This document shows, one piece after another, positions 41,194 through 52,837 of a DNA stretch of 64,000 nt. The notes below the pieces were generated by a model. It was not told the DNA's origin. It did not search any database and saw only the letters and a program-made list of their open reading frames with translations. This DNA is from Vitrella brassicaformis. Lineage: Eukaryota; Sar; Vitrellaceae. Where the stretch lies: positions 236,753 through 300,752 of the forward strand of contig CDMY01000677.1 of the NCBI GenBank assembly GCA_001179505.1. Reading direction: 5' to 3'. The first letter of the stretch is position 1. Every line of letters starts with the position of its first letter. Made by a program: the position numbers and the translations under genes.

Positions 41194-43647
41194 ATGAAGT
41201 ACCAGTGTAAGCAATGGCAGATCCATGCATTGCATGCACTGCGACCACAACGCAATCATGAGTGTGGTGGTCCACACGGGCTGTGCTGTGCATGTGTTTG
41301 CAGGCAGCTTCAAGAGCGCCAAGGACATGGCGCAGTACATCAAGGCGGAGGGCATTGAGCTCATCGATGCCGTCTTCTGCGACCCCCTGGGACTGTGGCA
41401 CCACTGCACCTTCTGCCCCAACCAGGTAAGCAGCGAGGCAGGGAGATCTGATGCCCGCCCACACACAAGACACACAGGGGGAGGCGGGGAGGGGCAGATC
41501 TGCACATGCGGCGCCTCTTGATGGGTGCTGGTGTGTCTCGTGTGTTTCGTGTGTGAGTGCGCAGGTTGAGGAGGATGACATCAAGGACGGCCTGCCCTTC
41601 GATGGCTCGTCCATCAGGCTCTTCTGCTCCATCGAGAACTCTGACATGGCCATGGTCCCCGGTGAGGCAGGCGTCTTGTGTTGTCCACCTGTTGTCTTGT
41701 CTTCTCACTCACCTGACCGCTGCGCTGCCTGCCTTGTGTGTCGCCTTCCTTCATGTCAGATCCGTCATCGTGCTGGATCGACCCGTTTTGCGACCGCAAG
41801 ACGCTGCACGTGACATGTTCGATCAAGAACCCCCAGACCAACCAGGGCTTTGCGAGGGACCCGCGGTCGGTGGCCGCCAGGTGCCTCGAGTTCGTCAAGA
41901 AGGAGGGCATCGCCGACACGGTCAGCCAGCCCATGACATGAGGGGGGATGCCTGCCGCCAGGGCAGGGCAGGGGTCGACTGTCTGCCTGTGGTTTTATGT
42001 GGTGCTCGTGTGCTGTGCTGTGCAGATCATCATCGGTCCGGAGGCTGAGTTTTTCATCTTTGACGACGTCAAGTACGGCGTGAGCAACAATGAGATGTTC
42101 TTCAAGGTCGACGGCGTCGAGGGATACTGGAACACCGGATGTACGATATATGTCACCAACACACACTACACAACGCAATATATGGGTTATCGCTTTCCTC
42201 TGTCTGTGGTGTTTGGTGTGTGGTGTGAGTGCAGCTGAGCAGGGTGGCGCCAACTTGGCCCACCGTGTGCCGCCCAAGAACTGGTACTTCCCCGTGCCGC
42301 CCATCGACACGACCATGAACCTCCGAGGCGAGATGCTCCTCACAATGGGCGACATGGGCGTCCCCATCGAGAAACACCACCACGAAGTCGCGTAAGCGCC
42401 AACACACACCACACAGAGGGATAGACGGAAAGGTGAACTCCCCCCCCTCATGTCATGTGTGTGTCGGTGTGTGTTGCTATCCCTCTCAAGTACGTGCCAG
42501 AGTGAGTTGGGTTTCACGTGCCGGCCGATGATAGAGTGTGCGGACATGCTGATGACGTACAAGTACGTCATCAAGAACGTGGCGCGGAAGTACGGCAAGA
42601 CGGCCACCTTCATGCCCAAGCCCATCTTCGGCGACAACGGCACCGGCATGCACGTCCACCAGTCCCTCTGGAAGGACGGCAAGCCGCTCTTCTTCGACGA
42701 AAACGGAAAGTAGGCTAAGCTCTCCGACACACACTGGAAGGGCCGTTGCATCTCTCTCTCTCTGTGTCTGGTGGTTGTGTGTGTGTGTGGTGTAGGTACG
42801 TCAAGTTGAGCCAGATGTGCACTCACTACATCGGCGGTCTGCTGAAGCATGCCCCCGCCGTGCTGGCCTTCACCAACCCCGCCGTCAACTCATACAAGCG
42901 TCTCGTGCCAGGCTTCGAGGCCCCCGTCAACCTCTGCATGTCAAAGGTGCCTCTGTCTCTGTCTGTCTGTCTGCACACTTGACAGAGGGCCGGTGTCTGT
43001 CAAACACTTCGTTCTCTTTGCGTGTCATGTGTGTGTCTGCAGGGCAACCGATCTGCCGCCGTGCGCATTCCGATGTACAAGCCAGACAACCCGAAGCAGA
43101 AGCGTCTGGAGTTCCGCTGCCCCGACCCCTCCTGCTGCCCATACCTCGCATTCGCAGCCATGGTCATGGCGGGCATCGACGGTACGCACTCTGCCACTCA
43201 CACACATGCAGCATAGATCATCCATCCGTCCTTCATGCGCCCATCTCTGTCTGTCTATTGTGTGTGTTGTATGTGTGTAGGCATCAAGAACAAGATCGAG
43301 CCGCCCCCTCCCTGCGACTTTGATATCTACGAGCTGTCCGAGGAGGAGAAGGCCAAGATGGGACTCAAGTCGACTCCCGGCAGTCTCGCAGAAGCACTGG
43401 TAAGACACAGACAGACGATGCGAGAGAAGCCCAGGCTCGTCTACAGGACACGTGTGTGTATTGTGTGTGCTGTGTGGTGTGTGTTGTGTGTCAGGATGCG
43501 CTGGAGGCCGACCACTCCTTCCTGACGGCGGGCGGTGTGTTCACAGAGGACTTCATCCAGGCGTACATCGAGTGGAAGCGCAACGAGTACCTCATGGTGG
43601 CCACCCTGCCGCACCCCAAGGAATACGAACTCTACTTCCAGTGCTGA
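41194..43647 (+). CDS. Glutamine synthetase, type I (bacterial-type)
   Basis: Twelve or so exons, starting with a 13-nt exon (MKYQ plus part of C, 41194-41206). The order is typical of GS type I. The beta-grasp N-terminus includes [17 protein letters not shown] and [13 protein letters not shown]. Metal ligands lie in [11 protein letters not shown] and [15 protein letters not shown], then EKHHHEVA. The ATP/glutamate site includes [15 protein letters not shown], then [16 protein letters not shown] and [10 protein letters not shown]. The C-terminus has [10 protein letters not shown] in the region of the bacterial adenylylation Tyr, ending YELYFQC. It catalyses ATP-dependent condensation of ammonia and glutamate. 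Length (about 470 aa) fits type I, not the shorter eukaryotic type II. No targeting peptide is visible, so a cytosolic enzyme is likely. It probably came from bacteria in the distant past, because it now has many native introns. Confidence 0.9.
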
Positions 43648-45323
43648 TCGACCATACGACACACGGATGGATGGACCGATCCCATCCGATCACACATGCT
43701 CACTCATTCCTTTACTTACTACTTACCACATGCCTGACTGCCTGCCTGTCTGCCTGCTGCACGTTGTGTGTGCTGTGCCTGTCGTGTGAGTGGTGTGTGG
43801 TGACGCATTTGGCCCTTTTGACCGACCGAACAAACCACTGACTGAGGGAAGAGACGGCTGAGAGACTGCATGTGTCAGTTTGGTTGTAGTCGGTCTGCCC
43901 ACCCATCGTCTGCATGCTCGTCTGTCTGTCTGTGTGTGGCGTCCACTCCACTCCACTGGATCACTGGATGTTTTCTCGGCCTGCTTGAGTCAGCGAGGCG
44001 TGGGTTTTTTCCCCGCCGTCCCCCACATAGCGGGCACGCTGACCGATGCTCCTGATCGATGCTGGTGTACCTACCTCCATACATACACACACACGCATAC
44101 ACGCCTTCCTTCACGTTAGGTCAGTCAGTTATGGTTTGCCTTCGTTGCCTGCCTGCAGCAACAGACATGGTGCCATCGCATCCCGTGTGCGTGACGCTGA
44201 ATGAGGATAAGCACACGCATCGACGGCCGGCAGAGACGTGCTGGTCGTGGATAGGTGGGCTTCTCCCGTATGAAGCAACGCGCACACGAGATCAGGTCAC
44301 TTGGTCATTACGCGTACGGTCACATGGATGTGCTCTCACCTTGCCACCATTACAGTGCTCGCTCGTGTCTGACTCTGTAGGATGCTGGTACCTCAGGGCC
44401 GGGGCATCCCCTGTCATCAGGTGGACGCTCAGAGCCTGTTGCATGCCGGCGTCAGATGGTGTCAGACCGAGTGCGCTGCTGGCTGGTTCATGTGCTGCAC
44501 GACTTGCCTTGTTGTCCTCATTCAGTTTTCGCCTCGGCCGCCTGGGAATAGGCGCCATGCTTGCTCGCTGATTGACTGATGATTCGATGTGTGCGCGTCA
44601 GCAATCCAGACATCTGGCGTCTTTTTGCTTCGATGACTCGTTTATTTCATGCCCGTCTGCATGCTGTGTGTCGTGTATGCGTGTGTATGCTGGTGTGTGA
44701 GTCGAGAATACCCCTCACACACACAGATGGAGAGAGAGAGAGATGACTCGCTGCGTGAGCTGAGTTTTACAGCGCAGTGGGTTGAGTGAGGTGAGTGTCG
44801 GTCTGTCTGCCATGCCGGCTGGAGCACCAAGGTGAGCTGCTGTGTGTGGTGTGGTGTGGTGTGGTGTGGTGTGTGGTGAGATGAGACTGTCCGCAGCTCT
44901 TCGATGCACAGGCTTTTTCCGCTGTGCCGAGCTGATAATGTGATGCATCACACTGATGGACCGATGGATGGATGGAGTGTTTTGCGTGACGCTCGATTGA
45001 GTGATTGCATCCCATGGCCATGTGGTGTGCGTGGACAGCTTTTATCTCAAGTGCGGTGCGCATGGTGCTGCCCCGACCACACACTTTCGTCACTCACACC
45101 GGCCGAGGCAGATGAGGGTTGTCTCAGATCCACGGCCGAAATCTGTCACCAATTCATTGCAACGCAGTCGCCTGGAGCGCTGGCATTGCCTGCAAAGCAG
45201 ACAGGCCGTTGAAAAGGCGGCGCGATCGGAATCGCTTGCGCGCTAAGCTCGAGGCGATCTCCCCCAACTGACCTGGCGCTTCGAGTCAATCAGCCTCGGT
45301 CGTTCCATCATCGGAGCCCTCTG
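43648..45323. other. Intergenic region
   Basis: The 1.7 kb between two plus-strand genes has no supported coding sequence. It contains GTGTG-type repeats (44841-44878, a run of TGTGG units) and simple TGCC/TGAC sequence. Confidence 0.5.
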
Positions 45324-45365
45324 ATGCGAGGAAGGGAAAGCAGAGGCACGCGAGGGGTGGGTGCG

Positions 45366-47704
45366 ATGTTCGCAGCAGCGTCATCCTCATCGTATCACCC
45401 GGCGGAGGACCAGCAGGCCGCTGCTGGCGCTGCTGGTACCGGCACATGGCCAAACGCAGTGGTGTTTGACCAACACCACCAGGTGGGGAATGGAGGGCCA
45501 TCCAGAGGGCGAATGGAGGGCCATCGAGAGGGCCATCGAGATGTGCGCTGTCTTGTTGCGGGTGTGTGCGTGTCTGCACAGATGATGCCAGCGTCCTCGT
45601 ACGGTCAGCAGCAGTTGATTATCCCACGGTAAGCGACACCGCACACATGTCCGTAGTGTGGTGCGTGTTTGTCCATGGCGATGTATCTGTCTGTCTGTCG
45701 CGTGCAGGCCCCTCTTGCCAACGCTCTCAACCCCAGAGGTAGGTATGCCTGGCCAGTACCATTGATCAGAAGCTGCCCGGTCGGTCGACCGACGATGGGT
45801 TCGATGTGCGGCGTTGGTGACATCCATCAGATGCCGGCCCATCTTGGTCAACTGTTTCAGTCCTGGGTGTCGTCATCCGGCTTCCTCGCCATGGACGCCT
45901 GGCACGTCGACCCACAAACACACGAGTGCCGATACCTCAGAGAGTGAGCACAGCACCGCCTCCGCCACCAGGAGAGGGCGACAATCAATGAGTGGCGACA
46001 TGTGGCTTGTGTTGCGTCAGGTGTCACATCGAGGCTCGGCCAGAGTTGGTGCCGTGGATGGTCGAGTCGTGTGGATTCGTATTCAACAGGGGAGAGGTGA
46101 GTGAATGAATGGGTCACCGGAGGGCTGGGACACACAGACATACACACAGAAACAGGCAAGCCGCCAACGCCGCTGGTGTGTGTGTTGATGTGTTGCAGGG
46201 CATGCCAGGTCGTGTGACGGCCACTTGCCAGACAGAATACTCGCCGCACCTGCCCTACTCACACCAAGTCACTACACTGCACACAGAACCCATCACACAC
46301 ACACACACACACACCTCATACCCTTGTTCTTGTTTCGTGTGCGCCAGAACGGTCGTCCCTTTCTGCGATACAAGATGGCCTGCAAGCTGGGCATCACATC
46401 GGCACTCGGCATCCCACTGGTGGACCGCTCGGCCAAGGTGCGATTCGTCGTCGCCTTCTACGGCGGACCCAATGCCGCCTCGGCACAGAGGTGTGTAAGG
46501 GGACCGACACATGAGGCTGGCCGTTGATGGATTCATTCATTCACCTGTCTGTGCATGTGTATGCAGCGATGTGTCGAGTGTGGTCCGGGCTGTGCAGTCC
46601 CACCCACAGCTCGGTGACTGGCTCGCTGTGGCTGCTGGTGAGCAACAGACAGACAGAAAGACCATAGGGCGACAGACAACTAGTGCCGACCGAACTCCCT
46701 CTGTTGTGTCCATTCATTCTTGCAGACCACTGTCCCAACAGGAGCCGAAAACGGCTCCCCGTGGCCAGAGAGGTACCTGACCACCGACACACACAGAAAC
46801 ACAGAGACACATGTGCCGGCCATGCCCACGGAGTAATGTCCTTGTATCTGTTCAGTCACATGGTTCGGTGGACTCTGACGACGATAGTGGTCCGAAGCGG
46901 CGGCGTGGCGGGGGCGGGGACACCCGCCCTGCCGCCAGCGGCAAGTGTCCACACAAAGGGGACGAGTGCTGCGATTGCAGCCAATGCCTCAGGTGAGAGA
47001 GGTACATACATACACACATGCAGCTCCTTGGTCATGTCATGGATGTCGGTGTACTCGTGTCTTGGCTGGCCTGCCTGCCTCTTGTGTGCGTGCAGGATCC
47101 GTCGCAATCGCGAGTACAGCCGTCGGGAGCAGCGGCGACGGAGGGAGGCGCTCGAGGCGGTCGGGCCGCTCAGGGCGGCACTGCATGCCGTCGAGGAGAA
47201 ACTCGAGGCCAAGGACGCAGAACTGAGACAAAAGGTATATACTCACAACCAAACACACCCATTCACGCTGACAGACCACACGTCACTCTTTCTTCCCCTT
47301 ATATGTGCTGTCCACAGTCTCAGGAGATCGCGATGCTGCACCAGTTCTTGGGAAGACTGCAGCAGCAGCACCAGCCTCAGCCTCAGCCAGCAGCGGCCAC
47401 CAACACGCAGATCGGGCAGGACTTCCTCACTCCCTCACCAATCGTCGAGTCCCTCCTGTCCGACACCCAATTCTACGCCACACCCTCACCAGCCCCATCA
47501 CCAGCAGCGCCACCGCCGGCAGACCTGTTCAATGACGGCAGCAAGATCGTCGATGTGACCGATCTCGACCTGGACACCACCGAGCGGCGATGGTCAGTGT
47601 CGCCGGGCCTGTCACAGGACTGCGTTTCGTCGAGCAGCAGCGACTTGGCGCCACCACTGATGCTGCCGGGGCTGCTGGCGGGGGCGGGCCATCTGGGGAC
47701 GTGA
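45366..47704 (+). CDS. GAF-like sensor plus bZIP-like DNA-binding protein
   Basis: About twelve exons close in phase. Translation may start at 45324 or 45366 (MFAAASSSSYHPAED). The middle resembles a GAF domain: SSGFLAMDAWHVDPQTHECR, FNRGEGMPGRVTATCQTEY (the family G-x-P-G-R-V block), then RPFLRYKMACKLGITSALGI and VRFVVAFYGG. A linker with KRRRGGGGD and a Cys cluster (CPHKGDECCDCSQC) follows. Next comes a basic region, RRNREYSRREQRRRREALE, and a helical stretch (LRAALHAVEEKLEAKDAELR) as in bZIP proteins. The conserved Arg at N+8 is Gln here, and the leucine heptads are weak. The tail is Gln/Pro/Ser-rich. Inference: a nuclear regulator whose GAF pocket senses a ligand or chromophore. The basic region argues for DNA binding but does not prove it. 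Confidence 0.6.
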
Positions 47705-49172
47705 CATCATTTTTGTGTCGCGAATATATGAATTTTTTGTCACCCACTCACTCATTCACTCATTCACTCATTCACTCACTCACGTGTATCCGGCTGCTTT
47801 TTTGTGCCAGCTGTGGCGGGCCCGTCGAGATCGACAAGCCCATCTGGTTATTTTGCCAACAAGTGATTTTTGCTCTCTGGGTTCTCGTCGGTGTATGATA
47901 TACGGGGGGGGACTGCTGCACACGTGTGTGTATGTATACCTGTTTACGGGTGTGTGTATGTCTGGGTGGGTGGATGGGATCGCTTGTGCCTATGGATGGA
48001 TGTGTCGGCCGGAATCATGATCTTCGGACGGCTGGTGCGTAAGTTGACGGTCGGTCGGTTTGTTGATTGCGTCTCCTTCTGTGTGCGCCACGTTGTACGG
48101 CATCGTTGATGGCCCTTCTGCGGTGCGCCAGCGATGTGCAGCACCAGGAGCGCCGTCGACAGCGCTGTCGAACGTTGCCACACATGACAGGAAAAGCACT
48201 CAGTAAGACAAAGGGAAAAGCGTACCGTTGACAGTCTTTTTCTCGGCCCTGTGTGTGGAGCTGAGCTAATGGGAGCCATCGATGGTTGTCCGTGTGCATG
48301 TCTCTCGCCTTCTTTGTTCCCTTGTGGTTTGTCCATGCGATCGCGGCCTTCTTGGCCGGCTACTCGTGTTGACAATGAGCACGACGTAGGCAGCCTGGTG
48401 GGCGTCTGTCGACTGGATGACCACGAGGTGGATCAGGACTTGTGAGTGGAGCGGGAGACATACAGTACGTGTTGCATGTGTTGGGGCAAAGCGCAGATTG
48501 ACGGGACTCGTCAACTCTGCGTCCATTGCAATGCAGCACGGCTGCTGCTGCTGGTGCTGGTTGGTGGGGTGGGGTGGGGTGGGGGGTTGCGTGTGTCTCT
48601 AAGAGAGGACGTGTCGGCTCTGGTGTGTTGCGCTCGTGGTGCTGTTTCGATGGTGTGCGGTGTGGTACTTGTGAGTAGAGAAAATGGCTGTAGGCTTTGT
48701 ATCATTTATCCTGTCGGTCGGTCGGTCGGTAGACATATGTCGGTATTGTGTACGTGTGGTGTGGTAAGTGTCGCGACAGCGTTGAGTGTGTGTGGACCGT
48801 CTGTCTCCTGGTGACCGTTGACTCGTGATCGAAGTAACACGTCAGTCGATCGAGCTCGTGATCGACCAGCATTTGCCGCAACAGAGAAGCTCTGTCTTCG
48901 CGTAGACGTATTCTACTCGCTAACGCAGCTACCAACACAGCCATTTTCACACACACACACACACACACACAATGAGAGCGCACTCGCATCAGCGCAGAAC
49001 ACACGAATTGAAGAAAGTGACGGCCAGGTAGAGAGCGGCTAGACAGCCTTGCGCACACGCACGCTACTGACATCCAGAGCAGAGCCTGCATAGAGCTACC
49101 TACGCGTTCGGCCACCAAGAAGCACAGCCCTTCTCTTCTCACATCCAACAGGCACACGCACATCCCATCCCA
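47705..49172. other. Intergenic region, convergent genes
   Basis: This region holds CATT/CACT repeats (about 47742-47782), a G-rich tract (48563-48586), a TCGG run (48713-48730) and an AC tract (48951-48970). I see no gene. Confidence 0.5.
48563..48586 (+). other. Potential G-quadruplex tract
   Basis: The sequence is GGTGGGGTGGGGTGGGGTGG followed by more G, so four or more G4 runs are separated by single T residues. This is the classic pattern for a very stable intramolecular G-quadruplex. Confidence 0.7.
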
Positions 49173-50386
49173 TCACTCGCCCCTGCCGAACAGCAGGAAG
49201 GCAGCAGCGCCCATGACCCGCTTCGCCACCTCACACGTCAGGGGGAATCGGTCAGCCCCCTCCATCCCACTTACTGGCTCCTCAGTCGTGTGCAAGGACA
49301 CAGAGCAGAAGTGACAGTCACGCATGATCAGCAGCTGCGCCGCATAAGTGTCGGTGCTCCTGTGACCGGAGAGGAAGATAAGGCGCCAGAGCGGCTGGCC
49401 CCAAGTGCAGGAAACGAAGTCCGCCTGGTGTGTGTCGGGGTGTGGCACGCCGCCGCCGTAGTGGACACCCACGTAGTCACCCGGCTCCGTCAGGTGCTTG
49501 ACGGCGGCCTTTTCCTCAGCGGTGTTGCCGCTCGTGAGCTCCCAGGCTGCCGTGTGCGCCACCGTGTGGCCTCGCGAACGCAGACTGAATGCATAACACC
49601 ACCGGACATTCGACCAACGAGCATGTGATGCGCAGTCATGTGTGTGTACCTCGTGTGCGTTGCGTACCCCCAGAGTATTAGGTCACGGCAGCAGCGAAAA
49701 TCCAGCCCAGCCCAAGCACCTGAACGACGACACACGCAAGGCCACAGTGCATTCGGAGCAGCCAGGCCGTCTTCATGGTCTCCCTCTCCCCCACCTGTGC
49801 ATGGAGGATCGGTCACGTCGAACATCTTCGCGAAGGGATGGTCCAAAGGGAGCGTCTGTGAGTCGTAGACCGTCAGGTGCAGCCCCTCCAGCCTCACTTC
49901 CCCGTCATTGCCCAGCTCCAGGGGCAGCCTCTCGCCAGACGCGTTCACCAGCCGATGGGCGAAGAGGGCGTACTGTCCCATGCTGACGGGGAGTCGGGCC
50001 AGCTGAGCCTTTGAAGGAAGCTGCCTGATGTCAGCTGGGGTGATGGTGAGGGGGAGGGAGTCGATGAAGCCGTAACACTTGGCGAGCGAGAGGATCGTCG
50101 TCCACGCCTTCATCTCCCCTTTCTCCAGTACGTGAAGCAGCCGGATCATCTGCGCCACACCCCCGGCGCCTTCCGGCGTCCTGTGGGACAAGACAGGCTC
50201 CCCCATGGCGCGGAGGACTACATCGATTCGCCCCCTCGTGAACATCTCGATGCTGACATGGTTGTTGCGGCTCCCCAGGGCGGTGAGGAGCGGACACAGA
50301 TCCTCGGCAGCGGGCAGGAAGTCACCCACACGACAGAACAGTTCAGACGGGAGGGAAGCCAAAGTTGGAGAGGGGGCCTCCGCCAT
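49173..50386 (-). CDS. F-box-like protein, paralogue of the gene at 5.8-7.0 kb
   Basis: Start MAEAPSPTLASLPSELFCRV at 50386. The opening ASLPSELFCRVGDFLPAAED is F-box-like (LP.E....I..FL). Central blocks shared with the 5.8 kb gene are ITPADIRQLPSKA, QYALFAHRLVN, QTLPLDHPFAKMFDVTDPP and DTYAAQLLIMRDCHFCSVSL, followed by HTTEEP. The intron after DPPCT is phase 1, as in the paralogue. A short exon (GLDFRCCRDLILWG) is followed by the last exon, ending FLLFGRGE. Function is unknown beyond a possible SCF adaptor role. The downstream neighbour is on the opposite strand. Confidence 0.65.
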
Positions 50387-50645
50387 GTTGTCCTTTGCTT
50401 CCGTCCTCCTCCGCACGACGAAAGGGAGGTGCTGCGAGGGAATATCAGATGCGAGCTAAGCTCGTGGCGCAAAGGGATCGAACGAAGCTGAAAAAGGGAA
50501 AGAAAGACGAAAAGGCGACGCGTGGGCCAGTTGGAAAGATCCGAGGAAGAAAGAGCAAAAGACCCCGCTGCGCCACTTCGTCACCAGCAGTGTGTAGTTG
50601 GCCTGGGATCCCTTGCATTTCATTATCCATCAACTCGCCGAGATC

Positions 50646-51775
50646 ATGTCCAAGCCTTCTCCCCGTGTGGTGCTGGTGAGATCTCTCACACACGGCAAAT
50701 GAATACAGGCGAGCACGTGAGCGCTGCATCTCAGCGCAATTGGATGTATGTGTGTGTTGCAAGGTGACTGGAGCCAGTGGCGGTATTGGCAACGCGGCGG
50801 CCATCGCATTCGCGGAGAAGGGCGACACTGTGGCCGTCCATTACTCGGGCAAGCGTATAGCAAACTATCTTCTCGCGTCATGCAGCATCCATGCACGTGT
50901 GTGTCTTTCGCTGATTTCCAGCTAGCGAGGCCAAGGCCAAGGCGACGCTCGAGGCCGTCGAGAAGGCGGGCGGCAGCGGGGCCCTCTTCCAAGCCGACCT
51001 CTCACGCGTCAGTGAGATACGACGGCTCTACGATGAGGTGGGGTGTGTTGGGACGGGATCTGAGGCCGTCCTTTCATTCTTGGTTGTGTTGTGTTGTGCA
51101 GGTGTATGCTCGGTTCGGCCGTGTGGACGTAGTGTTCAACAACAGTGGCGCGGGAGCGGAGGCACTTATACAGGACACATCAGAGGAGCAATATGACAGG
51201 TAGTTGTGCATGGTGAATGCAAGCCGCTGTCCTAATGAATGAATGAATGAATCGATGGCTTCTTCTCTCCCTCTCCCTCTTCCTGCATTCTCTTAGAATG
51301 TTTGATCTTAACGTCAAGGGCACGTTCTTCTCGCTGCAGGAGGCCATCAAGCGCATGGGCCAGGGGGGCGTCATCATCAACAACAGCAGCGTCCTCGGCA
51401 GCCACCCCATGGCCACCACTGGGTGCTACTGCGGCAGCAAGGCGGCGGTCTCCATGCTCACCAAGTGTGCCGCCAAGGAAGCCGGTGAGAAGGGCATCCG
51501 AGTCAACGCTGTCGCCCCTGGGCCAGTGCTGCCTGGTGAGTCAGTCTGGATCCGCGTTCAATCATTGTCTGTCTGTGTGGAGCGTGTGTTTGTGTGATGT
51601 GATACATGCAGGTATGGTGGGAGAGGATATGGTGAATCGGATGGTGAATCTGTCTCCCTTCAAGAGGATCGGCGAGGCGATGGAGGTGGGCCGGCTGTGT
51701 GTGGCCATCGCCAGCGACGACATGAGCTGGGTGTCGGGTCAGATTATCGGCGTCGACGGGGCGGCATTCTGCTGA
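50646..51775 (+). CDS. Short-chain dehydrogenase/reductase
   Basis: Start MSKPSPRVVL at 50646. The next exon opens VTGASGGIGNAAAIAFAEKG, the Rossmann glycine motif (TGxxxGIG). It continues with VAVHYSGK, the AEAL stretch and RFGRVDVVFNNSGAGAEALI (the NNSGA motif). NNSSVLGSHPMATTGCYCGS and then KAAVSML supply the catalytic Ser, Tyr and Lys (YxxxK). It closes with RVNAVAPGPVLPG and WVSGQIIGVDGAAFC, the usual C-terminal D-G-G/A block. Length is about 240 residues, a classical SDR of the 3-oxoacyl-ACP reductase type. The phases of all six exons fit. The precise substrate cannot be read from sequence. No targeting sequence is visible. Confidence 0.85.
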
Positions 51776-52330
51776 GCAGAGATAGACTGATGGCGCTGAT
51801 AGCATTGTGCAGTGTGGCTTTTATCCCCTGGCTAGCTAGCTGCGTGTGACGACGGGTATTTTCTGAAGGCTGTGTGTGTAGCTAAGATCACTGTGTGCAG
51901 AGGGAGGGGTGTGTGCAGTGCTCATGTGGGTGGGTGGGTGGTTGGGGGGCTGTGTTGTCGATAGATGACCATTGCTGCTGATGGGCGACATTCGTTAGCA
52001 ACGTTGCGGACGATCCTTTGCTCAAAGAGCTACCTGAGTCATTTATGAAAGGCAACAAGAGCTCCAAGCGCTGAGCGTCGGGTCCACAAGCACTCACGTG
52101 TTGGATGACAAGGGTAAACACATGGAGCGGGCGGCGAAGTACCAAGCAAGCAAAAGGGAGCACAACCACGCAAAGTCAGTAAAACAACAACGCTCAAACA
52201 AATGGACGTCACACACTGGAAACAAGCGTGAGACACGTGCACACGACAGCATCCGGGTTTGAGTGAACGAGACATGGAAATATAAAATGTAGATAGCGAT
52301 GGAAAACCTCGTCGACTCTGGCTCCTCCTC
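51776..52330. other. Intergenic spacer with one dispersed 20-mer
   Basis: Noncoding. The dispersed AT-rich motif lies at 52280-52300. No gene seen. Confidence 0.5.
52280..52300 (+). repeat. Dispersed AT-rich 20-mer, copy 7
   Basis: Variant with TAGATAGCGA at the 3' half. It is preceded by GAGACATGGA as in copies 2 and 5, and lies 30 kb from the inverted-duplication copies. Confidence 0.75.
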
Positions 52331-52836
52331 CTACACAGCGGCCACACACGGACATCTTCTCCATGGATGGAATTTGACGCCGAGCGTCACGTCGGACCCC
52401 GCCCTCGCCCCCTTGGTCTCGTTGATGTCGCTCTCGTACAATGTGGCCTTGATGAAGAGGCCGCCCCCCTCGCTCCCCTCGGCCTTGACCAGGCCGTACA
52501 GCAGCGTCTCGCTTGGCATCCTGGAAACACCACTTTTCGTGGTATCGCACGGCGAACCACCGTCGCACGATGCTCATGTCTGTTCTGGGCAGGTGTCAGT
52601 GTCGTCTGCTCTCCGCTCTTTCTTCGCAGCAATCAGTTCCGAGGCTTTGCTCATTGACAAGAGACATACAGGAGACACACAACCAAGCGATTGCCGCGGG
52701 GATGGTCTTGTACACATACCTGCTGAAGATCGACGACGCATGGTCATCGGTCATGCCGTCGATCTTTTCAACCCAGTCGTCAAATATGAGACAGTCCACA
52801 GACTTGTTGTGCCACCTCGGCAACCTCCTGCAGCGT
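52331..52836 (-). other. Possible terminal exons, uncertain
   Basis: Two open stretches look coding: CLIFDDWVEKIDGMTDDHAS (about 52670-52790) and LLYGLVKAEGSEGG...FIKATLYESDINETKG (52331-52519). They could be extra 3' exons of the kinase gene upstream, or a separate small gene starting MPSETLLYG. Phases were not resolved. Confidence 0.3.
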
Positions 52837-52837
52837 G

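Noticed and set aside
40638-41505. Long minus-strand frames upstream of and across the first exons of glutamine synthetase
   Set aside because: They are shadows of the coding exons and of AC-rich DNA, with no conserved motif.
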